This document shows, in pieces, positions 47,396 to 58,368 of a stretch of DNA of 64,000 nucleotides; the stretch's first letter is position 1, and each line of letters begins with the position of its first letter. Position numbers and translations under genes: made by a program. The stretch lies in NCBI RefSeq assembly GCF_000264905.1, contig NW_006763132.1, positions 1,643,870 through 1,707,869 on the forward strand, given 5' to 3'. The notes beneath the pieces were generated by a model that saw nothing but the letters and a program-made list of their open reading frames with translations, was not told where the DNA came from and made no database searches. The stretch comes from Stereum hirsutum FP-91666 SS1. Taxonomy: Eukaryota; Basidiomycota; Agaricomycetes; Russulales; Stereaceae.

Positions 47396-50300
47396 CTATG
47401 CGCTATCAGCAGCTCCACCCGAACCCGCACCATCCTCAGCCCCGTCGGTACGCGTCACACTCACATTCGCCTTCTCCGCCGCCTTCCTCACCGGCCGTGG
47501 CCTTGGTCTGGGTTTCGAAGGTGTCGTCACGTCTTCTGAACCACCAGCACCCTTCGATCCGCTCGCAGATCCTGCCCCTCTGGAGCCCGCATCGCCTTCG
47601 TAATCCGGGTCGTCTCCGTCGTCGTTACTTGATGATGCACTAGCAGCCCGTTTGCGTTTTCTTGTAGATCCATTGGCGGTGGATGTGGCGGCACCTCTCC
47701 CTCTCCCGCGGCCTCTCGCGGCAGCGCCACCTCTGCCTTTGCCCCGTCCCCTTCCACCTCCTCTGGTATCGCCATTGGTGGCACTCCCACCAGCTTTCTG
47801 TCTGTTTTTTCCCTTTCCCTTCGAGTTCGTCTTCTTCCCACCATCCTTCTCATCTCCACCATCACTTTGAGCCCCCGACTCCGATCCTGAATCACTTTCT
47901 TTATTCTCTCCCGCATTCTGCTTCTGCGCCTTCCTGAAATCGCTCACGACCTGTTGTAACCTCTTACTCGTATACGCCTGTTTCTTCCTAGGCGCAGCGC
48001 TGCCCATCCCACCAGAAACGTCGAAGAACTCGTTGAGGTTGCCTTGTCGGTTGAGAGCTTGGACTTGACCTCGCTTGTTCATTTTCTGGATGATGGGCAG
48101 GAGGAGTTCTTCGACTTTAGAAGATGACCAACCGAGTTCGTCTTGGAAGAGACTATTGTGGCCACGCAGGTCATGAGATCAGCGAGAACGAGAACAAACG
48201 AGTGAGAACGGGGAGACGTGCCTGCGGAGACCGTCGAGGTCTGGAAGACCCCATTTGAAGGGTTCTTCAGAGTCGTCGACGGTCGGGTGATAATATGCCT
48301 CTTTCTGTGAGGCCAATCACCGTACCGTCAGCCTGAATAGAGGATAAACATCAATAAGGGCGGAAAGACATACCACGGCAGCATTGGGCCAGTCGTCTGG
48401 AAGGTACAGATCTTTGAACCGCTTCTTCTATGAATTCGGCCGCCCATAGTCAACACTACATCTCAGTCCTGAAACGAAAGGGAGAACTTACAAATCTCTT
48501 CTTGAACTTGCTCTTGCTCTCCTCCGGCCTATCTCTGCCACTCTGCACCTTCACCCACCATTCTCTGAAATCACTCAACGCATCATCCCCGTGAAACTCC
48601 TTCAACAGCTCCATCGCCACCACCGGTCCCACCCCTGGCAAACCCTCCGTATAATCACTCCCTAGCAGATATGCCAACTGCACGAGCTTATTCCGCTCCA
48701 GTCCAAGCTCGCGCGCGAGGTCGGACAGCAAAAAACATTCTACGGTTTTAGACTGATTGAACATATTCTTAAAGACGCGCAGGCCGCCGAAGAGAAAGAC
48801 GTCGGAATCGTCAGTGATGATACCCTCGACGAGGCCGAGCTGGACGAGTGTGGCACACTGGGCTTCGGCTTCCATGGGCGCGGTGATATACGGAATGCCA
48901 AACAGACGGAGCATGATCTGCCGGCCAAATGCGTCAATCAGCCTTCTTTGCCTTAGTGGAAGAGACGTGTGAGAGTGCAAAAGAAAACCAACCATGATTT
49001 GAGAGATCATATGCTGCGTCACATCTTCCGAGTCCCTCATCGCCGCCTTCCTCTGCTGGTTCAGCCCCTTAATCTCCTCGTCGATCTCCCTCCTCACGCT
49101 ATCCAGATCCTTTCCCTTCACCTGCGAGATGAACCGGGCAAACTCGCCCTCCTCAGCATGTGGATCCATCTCTTGCGCCGCATCCCAATTGTCTTCCTTC
49201 GTGTGGGTTGCGCTCGAGGGAACTGGCTCATTCCCGTTCCCGTTGGCATTTACGTCAAGATGGGATGCTTGATGCGAGACGGGCGAAGGAGAGCGAGACC
49301 AGTCCGTCAAAGCTTCGTCGGATTCATCAGGTTCTTCTGCGGGTTTCGAAATCGATGCGGACGGTGTAGGTGGTAGAAGTGTAGAACCGGTGCCACTTTG
49401 GCTCGACACTCCTAGTTGGGTCGAAGACATGGTACGAATGGGGGTAGACGGTGCGTTCAGGACAGTATCTTCGTACAGGTCCTCCTCATGCTCTGGTACC
49501 AGCGGTGAATCTGATGGATTATCCCCTGCTTCCACCAGAGGAGGAGAAGCGAAGCGTATACGAGAAGGAGCCGTAGATGGGGCGGTTGAGTCGATAAGTT
49601 CAGTTAGGGGCGCCACTTGCGGAGAGACGATGTCATCAGCTGGGATCTGCGCAGGCAAAGGCACACTGGGAACAATCTCTTCCATGTCTTCGTCTGAATC
49701 ATCCATAACAACTGGAGGTGGAAGTGGTGAATGTGATCTTCGAATAGAATCTGGCATTTGAGGTTCGATGGATAATCCAGCGGTCATATGCGTGGGTGCT
49801 GGGACATAAACTTCCTCCATGTAGAGATCGTCGTCCGAATCCTCCAATACAAAGGGTGCATCTTCTACGACTGTCGCAGAGGGAGATGTCCTCCGCAGAT
49901 CTGGAGAGCGCGAAGGCCCCATGGTTGGCAAGTTTACAGGCTTCGTTGGCGTCTTGTTTCTGGTCGAAAGTAACAGTGTAGGTTTTCCGAACATAGACGA
50001 CTCAGGGATCATGCTGCCCAAGGTAGATGATCGTCTAGGTGTGGACACCGATGATAAGCGTTGCGGTGTCGGTCCTGCACCGGCAATGGCGAGCGCCGTC
50101 TCGAGACGTCCTGGAACATACAGGTCCTCGTCGACATCCGAAGAGACCGTTGTGTTGAGATCGTCGGGTAGTTCAACGCTGTCAGTGGTAGACGTGGCGT
50201 CCATAGAACGAGAATCAGCGTTCCCAATTGACATTCTGGAAGCCTCGAGAGCCCGTCGAAGAGCTGCTTCCTCCTCAACTTCCATAGATTCCTGCATCGC

Positions 50301-51953
50301 CGCGAGGAGCTCGGGGTCTTCATCAAACGTGGCATCTTCGTCTTCATCTCCTGCACCAAGTGAGACGCGTGGAAGTTCGTCGTCTTCAGGTTCAAAAAGC
50401 GGTCGCGGCCGCGACTCGATTCTTTGTTTCTTCTTGGGAGGGTTTTTAGATTTCGACGGCGACTTTCGAAAGGATGGGAGTTTAGCATGGGTATGTGAAC
50501 TAGAACGACGAGATATAGAGGCCAAAGCCATTCCCCGTCGATATTCCCGGAGGTCAGGGTCCATGGGGGCTGCTTGAGGGCTGTCATTGCCGTTGAGTAT
50601 GATCCCCAAAGACGAAGTGCAAAAACATACATCTCGACTTCCTCCATGTCCATATCGCTGTCCTCATCCTCGACTGCGCCACCCATGTTTTCGGTCCCGT
50701 TCTCTCTCGCCCTAGCTTTCACATCTTCCTGGTCGATTTCAATCGGCTTCGCCCTCGAACTCCCTTCCTCCCTAATCCCCAACACCCAACCGCCTTCTTT
50801 CCCTTCGTTCTTGATCAAGACATACTCCCTATTTCTCTCGCTCGCCACTCGTATCGGTATAGACACATGCGCCTGTCCGATGGTATCCGTCGTGACAAGC
50901 AACTGCTGCGTCAACGAGTTCCGCTGCTTCAAGTTCTTGATCTGCTCCTTACTAAAATCCAATGCCGTCCTCGACTTCTTCAACATATTCTGCAGCCTTT
51001 TATACGACGTCTGCCGTGACTTTAACCTCAAGTCGCCGATGATCTCGTACTGCACTTCGGTCGGAAGCTCGCGAAAGGCGGGCGAAGAGACGTCGAAGTC
51101 TTCAGGCCGCATCTCTTCGATGAAATCACGGAGTTCTTCCTCCGTGGCGAGACGAGGATCCGGAGCGGAGGAGCGTGTGGCGGACGAAACGCGGGCGTCA
51201 AGGTCGACGTCGGGAAGACGGTATGGGTCGTGGTCGTGCCATCGGTTCTTCTTCTTAGTCGATGAGGACGAAGGGAGAGTGTTCGGGACTTCTTCCTTTC
51301 GAGCGGGGGTCTTGGGTAGCGAACTGTCGATGTCCTCGAGGAACACGGTGTTCTCGTCTATAGTGACGGGACCAGCGGCCTTTCCCTTGCCCTTCGACGA
51401 GCTCCCGACCCTGCAACGGCTTGATATGGGCATCACAGACAAAAATTCATGTTTAGAAGGTACATACGTATGATTGAGGGCTTCGCGGCGCATCTGAGCT
51501 GCTAGCAGACGTTCTGCGATCTTGACATGACTCGCCGCCGCTCCGCTCTTTTTCTTCTTTCGCTCAGACTATCAACCACATCAGTTTCGAGGTTCATGGG
51601 TAGCTTCGTGCTCAAAGCTCAGAGACAACGCACTATGGTCGCCCTCTTCAACGCCGGTGCTCCTCCATCGAACACGAACACAGGCTTGATGCCGTAGAAC
51701 AGAAGCTTGCATATCCGCCTGAGAAACCCAACAAGGTGTGCATTGACGAGCGCACGACCTTCTTTATCGCGCATAGTAGCTTGAAACTGGTATATCCAAA
51801 TACTCGAATCGATGGCCATGGCCTTGCCTTCCATCGTCTCAAGCCTGCATACATATTGTAAGTCAGTACAAGAACCGTGACCAGGAGCAGTACGACGCAC
51901 AAGACAGGCCTGCCAACAGGCGAAAGAAGGTCCCACAGAGATTTGACACCCAT
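47396..51953 (-). CDS. RAD2: DNA repair endonuclease RAD2/XPG
   Basis: Seen: nine exons, 51953..51901, 51844..51634, 51568..51468, 51410..50631, 50580..48993, 48917..48492, 48427..48374, 48304..48222 and 48152..47396 (1350 aa). N region: MGVKSLWDLLSPVGRPVL, MAIDSSIWIYQFQA (catalytic Asp), FVFDGGAPALKR (second Asp). A long acidic spacer of about 800 residues follows, as in XPG. I region from about residue 905: LRLFGIPYITAPMEAEAQCA, GIITDDSDVFLFGG, YLLGSDYTEGLPGVGP (H2TH). The C-terminus has QGNLNEFF, a PCNA-binding (PIP) motif, then a Gly/Arg/Lys-rich tail with many GRG and RGG repeats. Known: XPG/Rad2 cuts 3' to bulky lesions in nucleotide excision repair and stabilises TFIIH. One intron (75 nt, 48,918-48,992) is a multiple of three and open; one has a GC donor. 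Confidence 0.9.
48153..48221 (-). other. GC-AG intron in RAD2
   Basis: Donor CGCAG|GCACGT, acceptor CACAATAG|TCTCTT, 69 bp. It joins LPDLDGLR to SLFQDELGWS, the conserved order; the GT four bases later (CAC|GTCTCC) is out of frame. Confidence 0.62.
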
Positions 51954-52604
51954 TCTGAGTTATTCGAGCACCCCCGCTCAGAGCAAGAAGGAGATGCCAG
52001 TGGGACATAGACAAGAGCGCGTTTCGTACGGTCGCAGGAGGTCAATAAGAGCTGCTGACTCAGACGCGAAATGTCAAATGAGCGCGTCGCGTCCGGGCAC
52101 GTGTGGCGCGAGCGTGGGAGCTGTGGCGTTCGGCACTTCGAGGTGGCACGTTTCTAGTCTTTCTTTTTGTCACATTCCATCACCAACTATTGACGAGAAT
52201 ATACATCTCTCGATCCTCTTTGGCTTGCGATAGTGCGTCTGGATTTATGCTTGCTTTCATTACTGGCGAAATAAGACTCGGGCTAGTGCTGTCGTCGGAG
52301 ATCTTTTTATACTGGGAAGATCTCACTGGCAGCAAAGGTGGTTCAAGAATCAAGTCGCCTCCAGTCATGGTGGTTCTCCGAATGCCTGCCATGACTACTG
52401 CTGGATATTTTTCAAACTCACCTGGTTGAAGATCACTTTTACTCCTTGCCTATGCTATCCGCATCTACGATTTCTAGCATGTCATAATTGCGGAGAACAC
52501 GTGTATCGCCTGAGATCTGCTGGCCCCACAAGTCCCCGTCTAGAGTCGCCCTGCACATCCAGCACACCACCATCCAAACATCCTCACCCATACTCTCATA
52601 ATCC
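51954..52604. promoter_or_regulatory. Divergent intergenic, RAD2 / APH-like
   Basis: 651 bp between start codons. No TATA box close to either start; no further gene seen. Confidence 0.4.
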
Positions 52605-54467
52605 ATGTCATTCCTCTCTCCGCCCGTCGTAGTCCCCAATCTCTCCACCTCAGACGTCGACCTCGAATTACTCGGACGGACCGTCGCAGAACGTGTCGGG
52701 ACTGAGATCAAGTCGGTCGATATAGCTGGGAAGAGTGAGCTTAATATATCTTCACGCTCGATATCGTAAAGACTTTGGCCGACGATACCCTACTTCGTCT
52801 CTCATAGATGAGCTGAGCAGGGCATGTTGTTTCTCCTCTTTCTCTTTCGTGTCTTTCGTTTACGGTATTAAACGATTGGAGTTCAGACGTTCTCGGTGGC
52901 GCTAAGAGATGGAGGGACGGTCATCGCGCGTATCTTGAACGCGAATATGCCGCCCGTCATCATCGAATCTGAGGTTTTTCTCTCACAATATAAACTCGAC
53001 TCGACTCGACTCCAGAGCTAACCATCCGACATACCATACATACCAGATCGCAACCCTGAAATACGTCCGCGAAAACACGTCCATCCCAGTCCCGACAGTC
53101 TTCTCGTACTCGCTCGATCCGTCGCATCCACTCGGTTGTTTTCTGTTCGTGCAGAAGGTACTCATACCCACCAGTAATCCGTCTATCGCCTACTAATACT
53201 CACCCAATTGCGTCCAAAGCCCCCCGGAATCAAACTAGACACGATCTTCGACGACCTCGCGCCAAGCACACAAGATACCCTCGTCGCCCAGCTGACCACC
53301 TACATGGTCGAACTATCGCATCATACCTTTCCTTCAATCGGCAGCCTCCTCCTCTCCTCCGCCACCGCCACATCCCCGCCCCTCGGCCCCCTCACCCTCC
53401 CCTCCTTCCACACCCCCTCCCGCTCCTCCCTCCCCTCTCTCTCCCGGGGCCCCTTCCCTACCGCACGAGCCTACTTCCACGCCTGCGCGCAACGCGAACT
53501 CGACTCCGCCCGCGCCCTGTTCACACAATCCGCATCAGATGGATATTTGAGGGAGTTGGAGGAGGGGGTGTTGAGGGTTGAGAGAGCCGTGGGGTTGATT
53601 TTGGAGCTGATTGGTCGGTGTGGGGGGTTGAACGGGGATGGAGATGGGGAGGAGGGAAAGGAGGGGGATGGGGTGTTTACGTTGGATTTGCATGAGGTGG
53701 GATTGAGGAGTTTGTGGGTGGATGAAGAGAATGAAATCGTGAGCTCGTTGGCTTCCTCTCTTACAAACACTCTGATCAGGATTCTGAAATGGTTTTGTTT
53801 TTGGGGTTAGGTGTGTATAACCGACTGGCAATCCATCGTCACACGCCCGCTCTGGCGCACTGCGCACCTCCCACCCTGGCTCTCCCCCTCTCTCACGTCC
53901 CCATCCCCATCCACCTCCACCTCCACACCAGACTCACTCACCCGAACACAAAGACTTATCGCCGTCGTCCGCCGCACGATCATCGATCTCGAAGGTCCCG
54001 ATTCCATCTATCTTCGTGCGTTGGACAGCGACGACACGCGACACGTATTGGATGAGGTGACGGAGTACAATGCGTTTACGGATGGGTTCCTCTTAGTCCC
54101 CACTTTAGAAAGCATGTAAGTATTCGGCAATAGGTATCTCTCGCTATCTCAGATGCCCCACTCACTCACTCACTTCCGTATGCATTGAAACCCTAGTCTC
54201 GCTACTCTCCCCGACGCCTCCGAGCCAGACAAAACCGGCCTAATCTCCTCAGTACCCAATTCCAACTCCGGCCTCTCATTGACTACACGTCTAAATCTCC
54301 AAAGCCCCAACTTCACAGGCTTTGGAGGGTTAATGTCTCCGCCTATGAGTCCTGTGCTGGCGTCCGGAGGTGGTGGGGAGAGGTATGAGCGGTATGGAGG
54401 ATTTAGGAGGTCTTTGAGGGGTTTGGTGCCAGCTCAAGAGAAGGAGAAGGCGATGGGTGATGTATGA
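52605..54467 (+). CDS. Aminoglycoside-phosphotransferase-like (APH family) protein
   Basis: Seen: six exons, 52605..52734, 52882..52973, 53047..53157, 53220..53738, 53811..54115 and 54197..54467 (475 aa). The N-lobe is kinase-like: FSVALRDGGTVIARILN, YVRENTSIPVPTVFSYSLDP, LGCFLFVQKKPG. In the C-lobe the usual catalytic loop H-G-D-x-H-x-x-N appears as TLDLHEVGLRSLWVD: the Asp is present, the His before it and the Asn are not, and there are three extra residues. VCITDWQSIVTRPLW matches the metal-binding Asp-Trp-Glu/Gln step. Known: fungal APH-like proteins are numerous and mostly uncharacterised small-molecule or protein kinases. The altered loop suggests weak or no kinase activity. The tail (residues 390-475) is Ser/Gly-rich. 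Substrate unknown. Confidence 0.68.
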
Positions 54468-55740
54468 TGCGTTGATATATTGTTGGTGGTGGTTATGTGA
54501 AGTGCTAGGCTATGGCATATTCGTGAGACAAGGCTTGCCAGCCTTTGGTTGTTCTGTTTATTTTCTTTCTTTCGGTCTGGGAAATGATCAGGTTCGGGCT
54601 GTATGTATTGTCACGGTCAGCGGCTCGTGTTCGACTGCATGGATAAACGGCTTACGGAACTGTCAATGTCAAGATGTTCTGTTCCAGAGGCTCGAAGTCG
54701 CGGCAATTCAAGACAAAGCCGAGAACAGTGAATCGAGAAGTCGGAATAGATGTTATCTGCAGGAGAGGTTCTGTGAGCTTCAAATCGGCTACTTTGGAGT
54801 TCGCAAACTTCAATTTTCAAGTAATGAGTACTTCGCTACGAACCCTCGGTAAGTGCCAGACGCAGGCCAAAGGAGCGTGATCAGCCAATGATCACAGCCG
54901 GCCTACACATTCCCCTTCAAAATGAAAATTCTATTGAAATTCTCACTTTTACATTTCGTTCTCATCGCCTCGCAACCCCAAGGTCCACTCTCACGGATGC
55001 GCTCAAGCCATGCATTCATCCCCCTCCCGTCCTTTTTCCTCTGCTACTCTCTCTTTTCTCCCTCTCTCAACAAGACGAGACATCCTAGAGGGCGCCACAC
55101 CGTTACGCCACAAGTGATGTAAATAGCTATTGGCAATTGGACACATCGCTCGCATGGTTTCCACGCGATGCCGGCGGCAAATCCATCGATCCGGCTGAAC
55201 ATGATTTCCGACGCTCGCCGATTATTATGTTCAACTTCTCTGTGCCACGGGCAAGCCACTGGACGCTCCCCTATGCATATTTGTGCGTCTCCCCTAGATA
55301 TTATCTTTTCTATGCCGGTGGGACTACTTATCTATACTCGACGTGCGACGGGCTGGAGGCTGTGGAGTGGCTCTGGGCCTAGTGCGAGCCGCGTGACTGG
55401 AAATCCCTTTGTTTTCCCGATTCGGACACCCTCTTGAACTTGCCTTTTCCTGTGCGTTATTCTGTACCCGCATCGCTCCGCTGCGGGTATATATAATCCA
55501 TTTAATTTGATCTTGAAGCTTCCATTCCGTATCCCGTGCTCCACCTCGCACCATCTAGACTTTTCTGACACAAGCCCACACGATCCCGCTGCGCGCTTCT
55601 TTTTGCGTTTATTCACACCAGAGGCCGAATTGGGACGCCCTGTTCAGCCTCCCAATCACTAGAAGGCGACGAAATGCGATACCGCCTGCCTCGAGGCGGC
55701 CGGCTACTGTTCGTTTCTAAGGCTTTTGTTTTTCCGGTTC
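54468..55740. other. Gene-poor stretch upstream of the repeat-array region
   Basis: No convincing protein gene. A 66-codon frame at 54,922 begins with a hydrophobic stretch (MKILLKFSLLHFVLIAS) but has no partner exons or family. TATATATAAT-like sequence at about 55,487. Confidence 0.35.
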
Positions 55741-55790
55741 TTATTTCCGGTGTCTTGTTTTTATTTCCGGACTCTGGAAAGGTATATAAG
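55741..55790 (+). promoter_or_regulatory. Candidate promoter: two TTATTTCCGG boxes plus TATATAAG
   Basis: TTATTTCCGG occurs at 55,741-55,750 and 55,761-55,770, followed by a strong TATA box TATATAAG at 55,783-55,790. There is no protein gene just downstream, but the structured repeat array lies on the same strand 1.5 kb further. A non-coding transcript starting near 55,815 is inferred. Confidence 0.45.
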
Positions 55791-55899
55791 AGGCCCCTCC
55801 GCACAGAACTGGGGGGCAGGCATTGGTTGACTCTTGACCACTTGCATCCCCCCACATTTTTTCTTCCCTCTTTTCCCTCCGCACTCCCCAGCGAGCTCG

Positions 55900-56260
55900 C
55901 TGTCCTCGACGATGCCCACGACGATGTCTCCGATATTGGTGAGTCCTCCCTTGCTCGTCGTCGTCGTCGTACCCTTCGCTCGTCGCTGATGCCTCTCGCT
56001 CTTTGCCACGTCAGCGTTGTCGTCGCCAACATCGTCGCCAACCTCATCGACGACAACATCGCCGACACTCCCCCTTCTCAGGTGCGCCCCCTTTTCTCTG
56101 TCATTATCGTCATCGTCATCGTTGCTGACCACCCTCCTTGTCCCCATCTTCAGCATCATCGCCGTCGTCGCCGTCGTCGACGACCCTCCCCACTTGCAGG
56201 TGCGCACCCATCCTCTCTGTCATCGCCATCATCAGCGCTGACTCGCCTATCTTTTTTTCG
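55900..56260 (+). repeat. Triplet-rich region (GTC/ATC runs) with AG|GT sites
   Basis: Runs of CGTCGTCGT, ATCGTCATCGTC and GCCGTCGTC alternate with pyrimidine tracts that end in CAG directly followed by GTGCGC (56,080 and 56,198). The open frame across it (Arg/His/Ser-rich) looks like a low-complexity artefact. Confidence 0.5.
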
Positions 56261-56379
56261 ACGATCAGGTACAATGTCTTTATCGAGCGATCAGGTGCGT
56301 TTCCTTTTTGGGATGGTCGTTCGCGAGTTAGTATATATTGGCTTGGTCGTTTCATCGTTCCATCTTTTCTTCGTCCCCC

Positions 56380-56620
56380 ACCTCGCTTATCTTCTCTTAT
56401 CGTCGTCTATCGTCCCCCATCGCTCTCTACCCTCTTCCACCATCGACCTTACCTACCTTGATCCACCTTCGTCTACCATCACCCATCCTCACCGACCTTC
56501 GCCTATCCTCATCGACCTTTACCTACACTCACAAACCCTCACCCACCCTCGTCCACCCTTACCCATCCTCACCCATCCCTAACCACACCTACCCTCGCCC
56601 TCTTACTCACTAACCTGTGT
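56380..56620 (+). repeat. C-rich pyrimidine tract of degenerate CCTCACCCAT-like repeats
   Basis: About 240 bp with strong strand bias: repeats of the type CCTCACCCAT, CCTTCGCCTATCCTCATCGA and CCCTTACCCATCCTCACCC. Not a telomere array, although CCCTAACC occurs once. Confidence 0.55.
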
Positions 56621-57294
56621 GATCTCTGGCGACACTCTACTTGGGCGACACTCTAGAGCTTAGGCGACCCTCCTTTGTTTCTTTCCTTATCCTTTCTTCC
56701 TCTTTTCTTCGTCGTTAGTCTCTCCACTGCACACACACCCTTCGTCATCGACCTTCGCCTCGACTCTTTCGTACTATATTCTTCCTTCCTTCCCTTTCAC
56801 CTTCCACCTCGTCTCACTTTGTCTCTTAGTTCGTAAGTAGTCCCTCATCTATGGCGACACCTCTCAGCTCAGGCGACTTCTACCTTCCCTTCCTCCTTCC
56901 GTCTGATCAACTCATCGCTACTTATGCTCCCTTCCTCCCTCATACTATATAGGTACGTTGTCTCTCCACTTGGGCTACACTCGGCTGGGATACACTCGGG
57001 CTTAGGCGACTTCAAGTTCGCTATCCTCTCCCTCCCTTCTTCTCCTTCCTCCTCTATCATCGACTCGTAAATAAGTTAAGGTCTCACGTGGTCTAAGGTC
57101 TAGGTCTAGATATATTGCGTGATCTTAAGGTAAGTATAGTCGTAGATAATATATTGTGTGATCTTGATGTTCTCCACGGTGCGTCATATGTAAGAGCTTG
57201 GTCCTGGTCTTGGTCTCGGTCTCATCTTAGGCAACATCCACCGCCCACCCATTCCTCCCTTGTCTTGCGTGTCTGTCTGAATTCAAGGTAAGTC

Positions 57295-57366
57295 CCCCTG
57301 GGAGAGCGTCGACCTTGTCGTGGTCCAGGGGCTCAGTACCTCTTCGGGGGGAAGCCAACAGACGCT
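57295..57366 (+). ncRNA. Structured element copy 1
   Basis: Stem a CCCCTG/CAGGGG; b AGCGTC/GACGCT; second hairpin CCTC-TTCG-GGGG (one U-G pair). Donor GTGCGT starts at 57,373. Confidence 0.65.
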
Positions 57367-57644
57367 CGCAAGGTGCGTTTCCTTTCTATCCCGTGTCACT
57401 GATTTTCTCTAGCGCCTCTTACAGGAGTTTTTCGACACGAAACTCATGCATGTCCGCGGGGAACACGTATTGATCTGTGAGTTTTTTCTTTCGATACACC
57501 TATCCTGGTGACCACGCTGACGTCTTCTTCAGTTTTCCTACAGGTGTGTGATTGTGTGAATGTAAGAGATTGGCATCGACCTGCCTCAACAGCAGCGCCC
57601 TCGACGCAACCTCGACACCGGGCCCCAAGAGATTCAAGACCGGT

Positions 57645-57717
57645 CCCCTTGGCAGAGTGTCGACCTTGTCGTGGTCAAGGGGCTCAGTACCTCTTCGGAG
57701 GGAAGCCAACAGACGCT
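57645..57717 (+). ncRNA. Structured element copy 2
   Basis: Stem a CCCCTT/AAGGGG, a double compensatory change from copy 1. Stem b AGTGTC/GACGCT (U-G pair). Second hairpin CCTC-TTCG-GAGG. Donor GTACGT at 57,724. Confidence 0.65.
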
Positions 57718-57930
57718 CACAAGGTACGTCTCTTTCTTTATATTATTACACTGATATTTTTTAGATTTTTTTATAGGCGTGTCAGGTTGTGGTGAGTCTC
57801 CGTTACTTTGTCTCGTTCGCGTAGATTTGTTTTACTGATGTATTGTGTTTAGGTTTTGTAAAAGGTGCGTGAGTGTGAGTGTGAGTAAAGGTACGTGCGG
57901 CGCTCTGCTCGCGAAAGCAGCATCGTCCTT

Positions 57931-58002
57931 CCCCTTGGTAGAGCGTCGACCTTGTCGTGGTCAGGGGGCTCAGTACCTCCTCGGAGAAAGCTAACAGACG
58001 CT
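57931..58002 (+). ncRNA. Structured element copy 3
   Basis: Stem a CCCCTT/AGGGGG (U-G pair); b AGCGTC/GACGCT; second hairpin weakened (CCTCCTCGGAGA). Donor GTAGGT just after GAAAG. Confidence 0.6.
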
Positions 58003-58284
58003 CGAAAGGTAGGTCTCTCCTCGTTCTATGTCGCTGATTTCTTTAGATTCTCTTAGAGCAGTGGCGTTCGACAGGAACCTCAAGATTTCCACGAGGAATA
58101 TGTATTAATCAGCGAGTCTTCCATTTCAATGCGCGCATACTCATGACCACATTAACTTCCTCCTCAGTTTTGCTGCAGCTGTGTGACTGTGTGAATGTGA
58201 CAGAACGGCGTCGACCTGCCTTCAACAGTAGTGCCTTCTAGTACACAACCTCGGCACCGCGCTCCAACGAGCTTCAAGACCGGT

Positions 58285-58368
58285 CCCCTGGGATAGCGTC
58301 GACCTTGTCGTGGTCCAGGGGCTCTAGTACCTCGGAGTTCGATCCTCTGAGGGAAGCCAACAGACGCT
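58285..58368 (+). ncRNA. Structured element copy 4 (long class)
   Basis: Stem a CCCCTG/CAGGGG; second hairpin is the long form CCTCGGAG-TTCGATC-CTCTGAGG (8 bp, T-loop-like loop). Followed by TACTAACAG then ATGAGT, where copies 9 and 10 have a GT donor. Confidence 0.65.

Noticed and set aside
48918..48992. Continuous coding through this stretch of RAD2
   Set aside because: Open, but the read-through segment breaks the conserved step into LRLFGIPYI, and the ends are good splice sites; treated as an intron.
50574..51473. Open frame of 299 codons on the + strand
   Set aside because: Antisense to the acidic spacer of RAD2; Ser-rich composition is the mirror of that region.
55674..56582. Open frame of 302 codons on the + strand
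   Set aside because: Composition is low-complexity (Arg, His, Ser, Pro runs from triplet repeats), no domain, several splice-like sites inside, and no homologue-like core. Better explained as an open frame in repeat DNA.
56560..56590. Telomere repeats (CCCTAACC)
   Set aside because: A single occurrence in a degenerate C-rich tract, not a tandem CCCTAA array.
58332..58354. tRNA gene suggested by the T-loop TTCGATC
   Set aside because: No acceptor stem, D arm or anticodon arm can be placed around it.
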